A stretch of 9,507 bases of DNA from Rhodospirillaceae bacterium (GCA_002724505.1 PBOV01000014.1:9476-18982); one strand, 5' to 3'; counted from the stretch's first letter, positions 1-6,465 are shown. Notes: a model not told the origin generated them from the letters alone. Translations and numbers: made by a program.

Positions 1-562
1 GACGCTCCTTAGCCTGTTTTTCGTAAAAGTCCTTTGCCCCGGGGCGGTCAGGAGAAATTATCACCCTCTTGTTGTTTACCTTGCTAACATGATGGATCCC
101 ATAAAGCCCATCAATCTTATTTTTGAGCTCGTCGGGTAGGGCGTCGTAGACTGCGTACATATTGCAGAATTCCGTGTCACCACCGCGTTTCGGATTCTTA
201 ACTGACTGGAGGATAGTAATCATTGATGGGACTTCGATGTGTGATGAATCTGAGTGCCAAAAATCACCACCATCAACAACTCCAACTGCTGTTCCGTCAG
301 GTCTGATCTCGTTAGATAATATCATTACCTTAGCACTTTCCTCAGTTGTGTATTCTATGTTGGAAGGTGTTTCTAAATTCCCCCAAAGATTTGAAAATAT
401 TACCTGTTGATCCGGGGTGAGATTCTGATCACGAATGACTAAAACTTGATATTTGAGTAACGCATCACGGATCACTCGTTTGGTCTCGTCATCGATTGAA
501 TTTGCGAGATTAACCCCAATGATTTCTGCGCCAACAATATCTGAAACCGGTTTTACCTCCAT
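1..562 (-). CDS. TauD/TfdA-family 2-oxoglutarate/Fe(II) dioxygenase, N-terminal part (cut by the left edge)
   Basis: An open frame of 187 codons runs from an ATG at 562-560 off the left edge, so only the N-terminal part (perhaps two thirds) of a protein of usually 270-300 residues is present. Family members oxidise a small substrate (taurine, other sulfonates, aryloxyacids, carnitine-type amines) with O2 and 2-oxoglutarate in the cytoplasm. The first half of the iron-binding facial triad is visible as WHSD (His103, Asp105), followed by GGDTEF at 127-132, where the Thr (130) matches the 2-oxoglutarate-contacting Thr of TauD, and NMYAVYDALPDEL at 134-146. The second metal His and the Arg that binds 2-oxoglutarate lie beyond the edge. 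The start is supported by AAGGGA about 7 bases upstream. It is not obviously co-transcribed with the LysR gene, because a strong terminator at 648-675 lies between them. The family is secure; the substrate cannot be told from this part. Confidence 0.9.
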   Translation of the reverse strand, partial: MEVKPVSDIVGAEIIGVNLANSIDDETKRVIRDALLKYQVLVIRDQNLTPDQQVIFSNLWGNLETPSNIEYTTEESAKVMILSNEIRPDGTAVGVVDGGDFWHSDSSHIEVPSMITILQSVKNPKRGGDTEFCNMYAVYDALPDELKNKIDGLYGIHHVSKVNNKRVIISPDRPGAKDFYEKQAKER

Positions 563-570
563 CGTATGTT

Positions 571-595
571 CCCTTTACCTGATTATTGGTAAGGG
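571..595. promoter_or_regulatory. Operator-like inverted repeat in front of the dioxygenase gene
   Basis: The arms CCCTTTACC (571-579) and GGTAAGGG (588-595) are reverse complements apart from one extra T in the left arm, separated by 8 bases (TGATTATT). The dyad sits just upstream of the dioxygenase start and overlaps the predicted -10 hexamer. That is where a repressor would act. The binding protein is unknown. The right-hand part of the left arm also supplies the ribosome-binding AAGGGA, so the shared sequence could partly be chance. Confidence 0.35.
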
Positions 596-611
596 TTGTA
601 CGACGTTCCAA
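582..611 (-). promoter_or_regulatory. Possible sigma-70 promoter of the dioxygenase gene
   Basis: On the minus strand TTGGAA (611-606) is followed after 18 bases by AATAAT (587-582). The -10 matches consensus at five of six positions, the -35 only at four. Transcription would start near 575, leaving a very short leader that just includes the ribosome-binding site. This is a consensus match only. Confidence 0.3.
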
Positions 612-647
612 CGGATTCGTCCACGCTACGATTTAAACAAGAAATAT

Positions 648-675
648 AAAAAAAGGCCGGGCCCAAAGGCCCGGC
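648..675 (-). terminator. Strong Rho-independent terminator
   Basis: GCCGGGCC (656-663) and GGCCCGGC (668-675) form a perfect 8-bp, GC-only stem with a 4-base loop. On the minus strand the stem is followed by a run of seven T (654-648). There is no T-run on the other side, so the terminator works for minus-strand transcription only. It lies about 260 bases beyond the stop of the LysR gene. That distance suggests it ends a separate short transcript (the small RNA candidate) or an unusually long, structured 3' UTR. Confidence 0.9.
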
Positions 676-753
676 AAGATAACAGGGAGGCTTCACGTCT
701 AAGAGACGTTGGATCCGAAGACCCATTTCCGAATATTGCATTCGGAACTAACA

Positions 754-783
754 ATTAGCTATTAACAAGTTGTAATAGCTAAT
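754..783. repeat. 11-bp perfect inverted repeat
   Basis: ATTAGCTATTA (754-764) and TAATAGCTAAT (773-783) are exact reverse complements around an 8-base centre that itself contains CAA/TTG. The whole element is a near-perfect AT-rich palindrome of 30 bases. It may be the first hairpin of the small RNA or a protein-binding operator over its promoter. A smaller dyad ACTTTA/TAAAGT (801-806, 810-815) sits just next to it. Confidence 0.7.
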
Positions 784-883
784 AAATTTTCCGGTTCGTT
801 ACTTTAAAATAAAGTGACGTAATCCGTGCAGTGTAAGTAAGTTGTTTTGATTAGATATACCACAGCCAATTCAGCAACCCAGC

Positions 884-900
884 TATGCTCTCAGTGCATA
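884..900. promoter_or_regulatory. LysR-type regulator box (TATGC-N7-GCATA, T-N11-A)
   Basis: TATGC (884-888) and GCATA (896-900) form a perfect 5-bp dyad around 7 bases. Within it the core T-N11-A expected of LysR-family binding sites is present with matching symmetry. The site lies 32 bases beyond the stop of a LysR gene and upstream of the small RNA candidate on the minus strand. If transcription starts near 842, the dyad would be centred near -50, a usual position for LysR activation. It is too far from the LysR gene's own start, at its opposite end, to be a plain autoregulation site. Confidence 0.5.
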
Positions 901-931
901 TCAAAATAATTTTGTTTTGAAAAACAATGGG

Positions 932-1822
932 TTACTTTCTGTCTTCTGCGATTCGGCGAAGTAGAAAATCACGAAAAACGGCAACTCGACGGGAATGACG
1001 TAGTTCTTCGGGGTATACGTAATAAGCTTTGTGAACAGGACCCTTTAGTTTTGGCAATACAGGGATTAGTCCACTCGTTAGGCCGACCATATAGTCTGGC
1101 AAAGAGGCAATCCCCATCGCGGTCGCAGCCGCCCTGTACATCGCGTATAGGTTATTAACTCGTAAGACAGGTTTACGTTTGAAATTGGTATCCAAACCGG
1201 CATCAAGCAGCCAATTAATATTGGTAAAGGGTGGATGATAAGTTTCGTCATAGGCAATTAGTCGGTGAACGTCGAGATCGTTCAAAGAATGCGGCATACC
1301 AAATTGCTCAAGATAGGCGGGTGCTGCGAAGGCGCCATGCCGTAAATCAAATAGATGCCGTTGAATTAGGTCAGGCTGTTGCGGCGGCGCTAAACGGATG
1401 GCAACGTCAGCTTGCCGCATACTAAGATTTAATTCGTCTTCCCGGAGGATTAAGGCAACCTCAATTTCTGGGTACATCTCTAGAAAATCTTTAGGACGTT
1501 CGGTTAGCCACATAGAACCGAATGCGACTGTTGTTGTAACGCGCAGAGGACCGCGCGGACGTTCCATCGATTCCGTTACAAGCGATTCTGCGGTTGTTAA
1601 TTTATTGGCTATTTCCTGAGCCGTGCGATAGAGGGTCTCCCCTTGTTCTGTTAGCTTAAGTCCTCGAGCATGACGATGAAATAATGGTACTCCAAGTTCT
1701 GTTTCCAGTCCGCTTATCTGACGACTGACCGATGATTGTGTTAGGTTGAGCCGATCTCCTGCGTGGGTGAAACTGCCGGCTTCCGATACGGCATGAAAAA
1801 TCCGGAGTTTGTCCCAATCCAT
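932..1822 (-). CDS. LysR-family transcriptional regulator, LsrB/VtlR-like by position
   Basis: This 296-residue protein has normal LysR length. An N-terminal winged helix-turn-helix covers residues 1-60 (FHAVSEAGSFTHAGDRLNLTQSSVSRQISGLE, followed by PLFHR and the LTEQGE wing), a linker helix about 62-90, and a periplasmic-binding-type effector domain from about 92 to 290 (LRVTTTVAFGSMWL, DVAIRL, GIASLPDYMV). It starts 40 bases after the trxB stop with AAGGG upstream of the ATG, so it is probably co-transcribed with trxB. The trxB-LysR pair matches the rhizobial trxB-lsrB arrangement; LsrB and its Brucella relative VtlR control small RNAs and envelope or oxidative-stress genes. The translation contains no cysteine, unlike rhizobial LsrB, for which cysteine-based redox sensing has been described. 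Orthology is inferred from position and general similarity, not from an alignment, so no symbol is assigned. Confidence 0.9.
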   Translation of the reverse strand: MDWDKLRIFHAVSEAGSFTHAGDRLNLTQSSVSRQISGLETELGVPLFHRHARGLKLTEQGETLYRTAQEIANKLTTAESLVTESMERPRGPLRVTTTVAFGSMWLTERPKDFLEMYPEIEVALILREDELNLSMRQADVAIRLAPPQQPDLIQRHLFDLRHGAFAAPAYLEQFGMPHSLNDLDVHRLIAYDETYHPPFTNINWLLDAGLDTNFKRKPVLRVNNLYAMYRAAATAMGIASLPDYMVGLTSGLIPVLPKLKGPVHKAYYVYPEELRHSRRVAVFRDFLLRRIAEDRK

Positions 1823-1862
1823 AGTATTTTACCCTTTGGGCCCGAGATAATCTAAAAACTCT

Positions 1863-2828
1863 TTACTCAGCGGCCATTGTAGACATGGGGTTCTCAGCGA
1901 TAAATTGTTCAGCCTCAAGTGCTGCCATACAACCCGTACCGGCAGCTGTTACGGCTTGGCGAAATTCTTTGTCCTGCACGTCGCCTGCGGCGAATACACC
2001 AGGGACGCTAGTAGCCGTGCTGTCTGACGCGGTAATAATATAACCCTCCTCATCCATATCGAGGTGACCAACAAAGAGTTTAGTTGCTGGGTCATGGCCG
2101 ATAGCAATAAATAGTCCATCAACAGCAAGTTCTGAAATATTATCGTTCTTGGTATTTTTGATTTTTATAGCGGTCACCCCTAATGGATCCTCGTTGCCGA
2201 CTACCTCTTCGACGGCTGTATCCCAAAGGACTTCAATTTTTTCATTGGAGAGTAACCGGTTCTGGAGAATTTTTTCTGCACGCAACTCATCGCGGCGATG
2301 GATTAGCGTTACCTTGCTGGCATGGTTAGTTAGATATAGGGCTTCTTCTACAGCCGTATTTCCGCCGCCTACAACTGCGACCTCCTTGCCGCGATAGAAA
2401 AACCCATCGCAGGTAGCGCATGCCGAGACACCAAACCCCATAAATTTTTCTTCCGTTGGCAAACCAAGCCAACGCGCTTGTGCGCCGGTGGCAACGATTA
2501 CGGTCTCTGAGAGATAAATATCGCCAGTATCCCCTACGCATCTGAATGGTCTTTCTGAAAAATCAATTTTGGTAATCAAATCGGTATGCATTTCTGTGCC
2601 GACTGCTGCAGCCTGGCCCTGCATTTGTTCCATTAGCCAAGGTCCTTGGATCACCTCCGCGAAGCCCGGGTAGTTTTCTACATCCGTAGTGATTGTCATT
2701 TGCCCACCGGTCTCCATGCCTGTAACGAGATGAGGCATCAGGCTAGCACGCGCTGTATAAACCGCAGCGGTGTATCCCGCGGGGCCGGAACCTATGATTA
2801 AAACAGGGGTATGAATTTCTTCTGCCAT
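1863..2828 (-). CDS. trxB: Thioredoxin reductase (NADPH)
   Basis: It transfers electrons from NADPH through FAD and a redox-active disulfide to thioredoxin in the cytoplasm. At 321 residues it has the usual low-Mr bacterial length. The FAD-binding GSGPAG is at 13-18, the ATG motif at 113-115, the active-site CATC at 137-140 followed by DG, the NADPH-binding GGGNTA at 154-159 with HRRDELRA at 177-184 (arginines for the 2'-phosphate), and the C-terminal FAD motif AAGDVQD at 280-286. I chose the ATG at 2828, preceded by TTGGAAAA. A TTG at 2840 would add four residues (MVGK) and lies only 2 bases after the stop of the upstream gene. Either way trxB is tightly coupled to the 636-residue unknown protein upstream and to the LysR gene downstream. 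Identity is certain; only the start is open. Confidence 0.97.
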   Translation of the reverse strand: MAEEIHTPVLIIGSGPAGYTAAVYTARASLMPHLVTGMETGGQMTITTDVENYPGFAEVIQGPWLMEQMQGQAAAVGTEMHTDLITKIDFSERPFRCVGDTGDIYLSETVIVATGAQARWLGLPTEEKFMGFGVSACATCDGFFYRGKEVAVVGGGNTAVEEALYLTNHASKVTLIHRRDELRAEKILQNRLLSNEKIEVLWDTAVEEVVGNEDPLGVTAIKIKNTKNDNISELAVDGLFIAIGHDPATKLFVGHLDMDEEGYIITASDSTATSVPGVFAAGDVQDKEFRQAVTAAGTGCMAALEAEQFIAENPMSTMAAE

Positions 2829-2842
2829 TTTTCCAACCAATA

Positions 2843-4753
2843 CTAAAATCCAAACATATGATCTAAACTAAACGCTCCGTTTTCAGCGAGCAATCCATGA
2901 TAGCCGAAAAGACGACAGGTAGTATCTCTGACGATTAAATAAGCTCCGGCTCCGGCTTTCTTTCGGTCCGTTTCGTTGAAGAGGCTGTGGTATCGATGGT
3001 GAGCTGAGCCACCGCAGGGAATTAAGACTTTTTCTCTTGCAATTTCGACTCCATCTGCGCCAATCAGCGTCAAAACGGTATCAGATGTGGAATGCCAAGA
3101 TGTGGAAGCTGGGTAAATTAGGTGACAAATTGTGTCCAGAGGTTCATGCCCGAGCCTTAAAAATAGCCGGGTACTGAGGCCTGGGGGCGGACCGTTATAT
3201 GATTGTGGTTCATTGTGATATGTTATTACCGAATTGAATATATGAGCACCGAAGCTCGTGTCAGCAGCGTGACCGGTTTGATGGTTCCTATAACAAAAGT
3301 TGCTGTGGAGCCAGCCATCGGCTTCGCCGCCATCAGAAAAATCGTATATTAACTCCATGTGTCCGGATCCACTCGGTAATGGCGGGCTGTTCTTCATGAT
3401 GGTGGTCATATCCAGGCTAGTCCCGTGATCACGTGGCAATCTTCCAAAGGAGTGCCTGATTATCTCTTTTCCAGAGGAGTCAATTATTAAAGCGGCGATT
3501 GGTAGGTCTTTCTGGCAGGTTGACATCGGGGACGGCTGCATTTCACTAGTCCAGGTCTCCATCGGTAATATGGGGGCAGGTAAAATAAAACCCTTACCCA
3601 TCAAATCTCCGAGTTCGGTGATGCCTGGATCAGGGTTGAGATCGCTTCTTTCGACATTGACATGTGCAATCCTGCGAGCCTTCTCTGGTGAAGTTATTTC
3701 ATAGCGGGGTCGGACAAAATGTTTGCCAGCATGTATTTCGATTTGATGTGGCCAACGAGCAGAAGGAAGTAGTTGATTGACAATTAGTTTGTAGGTCCCA
3801 AATCCTGGAATCGATTCCTTTAACCATGTAACTTCTTGACTTCCCATCAAATTGAGGCCGACCTCACCAGAGGTAATGGGTTTTGGGTGGGAGTTTTGGA
3901 CCCATAGGACAACCTCTTCATTTTCTCTTGGTGCTGGAAGTCCGGCATATAAGTCCGACGGCCAAGCGTTGGCATCATGTGTGCAGGATAGTTCGTTACC
4001 GGCATCGTTCCATGTATCCAATGCATATTTGACGATGTCGTGTCCGGCAACACCAATCGCGTGAATAAAGAGTTGGGCGGTGAAATCACCAAGAGAAAAC
4101 CGTTCTCGAATTTTGCGGCTATCTATTATTATGGGCTCAGGACAATCGCCAAGTTTTTCATCCCATTCCGCGATTATACCGCCGTCTTCGTCGAAAAGGA
4201 TTAAATGCAGCGAGACATTTTGAGCGCCGTAGCCTGCCCAATAATTTAAAGTCGAAAGACGCGTCCGCGCGCCAGCCTCATCTCGAAAGAAGGCAAAGTT
4301 AGTAGCGAAATTTCGGTTATCGAGGTAGGTATGTTTATTGGTTAAAAGGGCTTCGTCGAGTCGAATTTCATCGAAACTTACAACCGAACAATTGGTAGGA
4401 GTTAGGTGATCAATATGGGCTTGTAGTTTTTTGGAATCAAAAGTTGCGATCAGTAGAGTGTTTGCGTCTGTATTTGGCAAATTAGTAATAGGTTGTGCCG
4501 CTATTCCAGCAATCTTCGTACCAATTTTATCGTAATTTTGTACGAAAGATTGAACAATATTTATATCAGATAAATCATAAAACTCTGCAAATCCTGAATA
4601 GAAGCCCTGCGGGTCATAGATTGCGACGGAACCGGAATTGGAGAGTTTCTCAATAAAGTTCAACGTTTTTTGTGCCGTCATGGGGTGGCTGATGGCCTTA
4701 TAAAAAGAATTTCCACCTTCGACATTGCTAAAAGTCTTTATCGTTAACGGCAT
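2843..4753 (-). CDS. Large conserved-looking protein of unknown function, with repeated beta-rich modules
   Basis: I do not recognise a named family. From the ATG at 4753 it has 636 residues; an upstream in-frame ATG at 4801 would give 652 and overlap the oxygenase gene by 31 bases. The shorter form is preferred because AGGA lies 8 bases before its ATG and nothing like a ribosome site precedes the other. Residues about 40-145 look alpha/beta, Rossmann-like (SVAIYDPQGF, TLLIATFD, CSVVSFDEIRL). The rest is rich in beta-strand patterns that seem to recur: LILFDEDGGIIAEWDE (about 184-199), EVVLWVQNSHPKP (280-292), AALIIDSSGKEIIRHSFG (421-438) and LTLIGADGVEIAREKV (561-576), each followed by a polar turn and another strand. 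There is no signal peptide, membrane segment or obvious catalytic motif, so it is probably cytoplasmic. It is sandwiched between a 2OG-Fe(II) oxygenase and trxB, which suggests a shared transcript; a functional link to the oxygenase is only inference. Confidence 0.85.
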   Translation of the reverse strand: MPLTIKTFSNVEGGNSFYKAISHPMTAQKTLNFIEKLSNSGSVAIYDPQGFYSGFAEFYDLSDINIVQSFVQNYDKIGTKIAGIAAQPITNLPNTDANTLLIATFDSKKLQAHIDHLTPTNCSVVSFDEIRLDEALLTNKHTYLDNRNFATNFAFFRDEAGARTRLSTLNYWAGYGAQNVSLHLILFDEDGGIIAEWDEKLGDCPEPIIIDSRKIRERFSLGDFTAQLFIHAIGVAGHDIVKYALDTWNDAGNELSCTHDANAWPSDLYAGLPAPRENEEVVLWVQNSHPKPITSGEVGLNLMGSQEVTWLKESIPGFGTYKLIVNQLLPSARWPHQIEIHAGKHFVRPRYEITSPEKARRIAHVNVERSDLNPDPGITELGDLMGKGFILPAPILPMETWTSEMQPSPMSTCQKDLPIAALIIDSSGKEIIRHSFGRLPRDHGTSLDMTTIMKNSPPLPSGSGHMELIYDFSDGGEADGWLHSNFCYRNHQTGHAADTSFGAHIFNSVITYHNEPQSYNGPPPGLSTRLFLRLGHEPLDTICHLIYPASTSWHSTSDTVLTLIGADGVEIAREKVLIPCGGSAHHRYHSLFNETDRKKAGAGAYLIVRDTTCRLFGYHGLLAENGAFSLDHMFGF

Positions 4754-4770
4754 ATCCGGAGTCCTAACGT

Positions 4771-5394
4771 CTACAATGCTGAAAGGAGGGATTTGAGCCA
4801 TGCCGAGAAACGATGCCGTTGTTTTTCATGCCATAAAACAGCCTTATCACGTACCCAGTTGAGTTGAATGACACGCCTCTCCCCGATAAAAGTCTTGTGG
4901 CCATGAAAGGATCGATGGTCACGTCGAAAAGCGATTAGAGTGCCTGCGTCTGGAGGCACTTCAGCCGCGTAATCTTCAAGCGAATTTTTAGAATGCAAAA
5001 CTCTTAAGCGCCCACCTTGCTGCGACCATTCGGTGTTCATATAAATTAGCACCGTAATCAGCTTGCTCTTGCTGTCATTATGGATTTTACCGTCTTTGGC
5101 TTGGCAATATCCCCGTGCTGTAATCATTGTTGGCCGGTCTTTGAGGTTTAGATTAAATTTCTGTTCAAAAGCTGCCCGCATTTCTGGGCCCTCAAGCTCG
5201 GAAATGAGAGAATTGAATGCGGCACCACACTCTAGATTTTCTAGCGGGAAACTCCCTCCCTTTGCAATTCGTGGATAGTCACGGTCGATTGCGTAGATTG
5301 CATCTGCAGTAACAAAACCTGGGACAATTAAAAAGTCATAGGGATCTTTTTTTAGTGGCGTTGCGTTAAAGTTGTCGAGGTCGATTGCCGACAT
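4771..5394 (-). CDS. Small 2OG-Fe(II) oxygenase, prolyl 4-hydroxylase-like
   Basis: This 207-residue protein has the complete metal and cosubstrate set of a prolyl-4-hydroxylase-type double-stranded beta-helix: HND (His105, Asp107) in KIHNDSKSKLITVLIYMN, GGRLRV at 128-132, PDAGTLIAF at 148-156, the distal His in SFHGH (His164 is the best candidate), and RRVIQLNW at 173-180, supplying the Arg that binds 2-oxoglutarate. It should hydroxylate a protein or small molecule using O2 and 2-oxoglutarate, in the cytoplasm since no signal peptide is seen. The C-terminus (about 185-207) is basic with an amphipathic look (HEKQRHRFSAWLKSLLSAL). AGGA lies 8 bases before the ATG. The next gene starts 17 bases after its stop (or overlaps it), so the pair is co-transcribed. 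The substrate is unknown; the neighbouring large protein, or a glycan or peptide, is possible. Class assignment is firm, role is not. Confidence 0.9.
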   Translation of the reverse strand: MSAIDLDNFNATPLKKDPYDFLIVPGFVTADAIYAIDRDYPRIAKGGSFPLENLECGAAFNSLISELEGPEMRAAFEQKFNLNLKDRPTMITARGYCQAKDGKIHNDSKSKLITVLIYMNTEWSQQGGRLRVLHSKNSLEDYAAEVPPDAGTLIAFRRDHRSFHGHKTFIGERRVIQLNWVRDKAVLWHEKQRHRFSAWLKSLLSAL

Positions 5395-5417
5395 TAGAAG
5401 ATCCTAAAGAACGGGAC

Positions 5418-5423
5418 ATTATA
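5418..5423 (-). promoter_or_regulatory. Possible -10 element before the oxygenase gene
   Basis: TATAAT occurs on the minus strand in the 62-base gap between the ELM1-family stop and the oxygenase start, preceded closely by TGC as in extended -10 promoters. No convincing -35 is present at the right distance. If used, it would let the oxygenase, unknown protein, trxB and LysR genes be transcribed separately from the ELM1 gene. Confidence 0.25.
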
Positions 5424-5456
5424 TTAGCACTGTCTTAATGGTGCCGCCGCTAAATT

Positions 5457-6422
5457 TCAATTCCTATACGAGGCCCATGCTTTCTCGACAGCATCAGCGG
5501 CGATTGTCATGTCGTCTGCACTAGGATACTGCCAGTGTTCTATCCGGCCTTCAAATGGTCTAGTTTTATCTAATACTCGAAGTCCTGTATGAAAACGATC
5601 AAATTTTTTATTTCCGCCAGATAATTGGAAAATATGGACCGGTTTACCTGTCGCTATGGCCTCGGAGATCATATTGACAGAGTCGCCTGTTACGATCAGC
5701 GCATCAGCGTAAGCCAGAATTCCAAAATATGGATTTTTACTTTTGCCGTCCCAGATTTTGGTGTCTGCCTCGGGGAGGCCTCCTTTTATAATTTTTAAAA
5801 TTTGGGGGTCTGTTCGGCGGGAAGGGGTAATTATCAGACTGCCGCCGCTAGTATTCACTACCTCCCGGAGGAGTGATACAAATTGTTTTCCTTTCGCCTC
5901 CGTAAATCGAAATATTTGGTTGGTCCCGCCGACCAAGACACCGATTAGGGGTTTTTTTAAATCAGCGTATTCAGCAGAAAATTCTTTCTGTGCACATTTC
6001 AGACGATTTTCTGTAACCCTATGTAAGGCTCCGGATGTTGAAACAATATTTTCTCCCACTAGCTGATCGTGCTGCGGGGCGATGACGATATCGAACCGGT
6101 TCAGTGCCATGGTTGGGTTTTGGATTTGAACCGAGAAAGTAGCTGGGTTAGATTTTTTGATTGCAAGGGCTAAGGCCACGGTTTGGCGGCCTGAAGAAAT
6201 TAAGATTTCGGGCCATGGGGGCTTAAACTTATCGCCCGCAGGACCGGCAGCTAAAAAAGGTTTTACCCAAAGTTGTGGCGGTAAAAATGACCAAGGAAAG
6301 CGCGGGGAAATTCTTTTGATTGTTGGCGCTAGACCTAGCCTTTCGGCAAGTCCAACGCACTGGCTTTCCATCCCGGCCTTACCATCTGTTATAACCCAAC
6401 ATTTAAGATTCTCGTTTAGCAA
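5457..6422 (-). CDS. ELM1-family protein (mitochondrial-fission ELM1/DUF1022 type)
   Basis: This 321-residue protein matches the family that includes plant ELM1, a mitochondrial fission factor; the bacterial members are common in alphaproteobacteria and their role is not settled. The fold resembles GT-B glycosyltransferases. Family landmarks are WVITDGKAGMESQCVGLAE (9-27), ISSGRQT (75-81), VQIQNP (98-103), the VLVGGTN loop (162-168), ITPSRRT (198-204) and TGDSVNMISEA (245-255), which resembles a nucleotide-sugar-binding site. Length is usual for the family. The start is a TTG at 6422 with GGGA six bases upstream; no ATG precedes the conserved WVITDGKAG. It is divergent from the Lrp gene across 109 bases and lies 62 bases upstream of the oxygenase gene. 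A glycosyltransferase-like envelope role is a guess from fold only. Confidence 0.9.
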   Translation of the reverse strand: MLNENLKCWVITDGKAGMESQCVGLAERLGLAPTIKRISPRFPWSFLPPQLWVKPFLAAGPAGDKFKPPWPEILISSGRQTVALALAIKKSNPATFSVQIQNPTMALNRFDIVIAPQHDQLVGENIVSTSGALHRVTENRLKCAQKEFSAEYADLKKPLIGVLVGGTNQIFRFTEAKGKQFVSLLREVVNTSGGSLIITPSRRTDPQILKIIKGGLPEADTKIWDGKSKNPYFGILAYADALIVTGDSVNMISEAIATGKPVHIFQLSGGNKKFDRFHTGLRVLDKTRPFEGRIEHWQYPSADDMTIAADAVEKAWASYRN

Positions 6423-6465
6423 AGAAATTCCCGATATTTGGACAGCGATGGATGATTGCGGCCCG

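Larger units (their letters stand above)
648..783 (-). ncRNA. Candidate trans-acting small RNA, possibly AbcR-like, with an anti-Shine-Dalgarno stretch
   Basis: No credible open frame lies here, but the minus strand carries a chain of hairpins ending in the terminator at 648-675: an 11-bp stem (783-773 with 764-754), an 8-bp stem TTCCGAAT/ATTCGGAA (747-740 with 734-727), and a 6-bp stem ACGTCT/AGACGT (709-704 with 700-695), extendable by CTTC/GAAG. Between the last hairpin and the terminator is an unpaired GCCTCCC (691-685), complementary to ribosome-binding GGGAGG sequences. This plan matches the alphaproteobacterial AbcR (alpha-r15) small RNAs, which block translation through CCUCC-type motifs and, as I recall, are encoded next to lsrB in rhizobia. 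Here the candidate also lies directly downstream of an LsrB-like gene. The 5' end is not fixed: a weak TTGCTG (877-872) with CTAATC (854-849), 17 bases apart, would start it near 842; it could also start near 784. The alternative is a structured 3' UTR of the LysR mRNA. Confidence 0.55.

Noticed and set aside
162..758. Two plus-strand open frames (162-410 and 453-758)
   Set aside because: They run antisense to the TauD/TfdA gene, and the second continues through the terminator and hairpins. Their translations are low-complexity, Ser-rich and without family features, while the minus strand has an intact iron-binding motif.
648..783. 6S RNA or a tmRNA piece instead of an AbcR-like RNA
   Set aside because: There is no long rod with a central bubble as in 6S RNA, and no tRNA-like acceptor end or tag-coding frame. 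Separate short hairpins plus a terminator fit a regulatory small RNA better.
676..931. A small DUF1127-type protein gene, expected near VtlR-like regulators
   Set aside because: I read the minus strand for short frames: stops come quickly after every ATG or TTG I followed and no Arg-rich DUF1127 pattern appears.
2326..2541. Alternative minus-strand frame inside trxB
   Set aside because: It covers the CATC active-site region of trxB in a shifted frame and is rich in Arg and Trp, as expected of an out-of-frame reading.
3847..4092. Open frames on both strands within the large unknown gene
   Set aside because: They have no ribosome-binding site or family feature, and the main frame is uninterrupted through this stretch.
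4754..4801. Upstream ATG at 4801 as the start of the large unknown protein
   Set aside because: It would overlap the oxygenase gene by 31 bases and has no ribosome-binding sequence before it; the ATG at 4753 has AGGA at a good distance. Kept as an alternative only.
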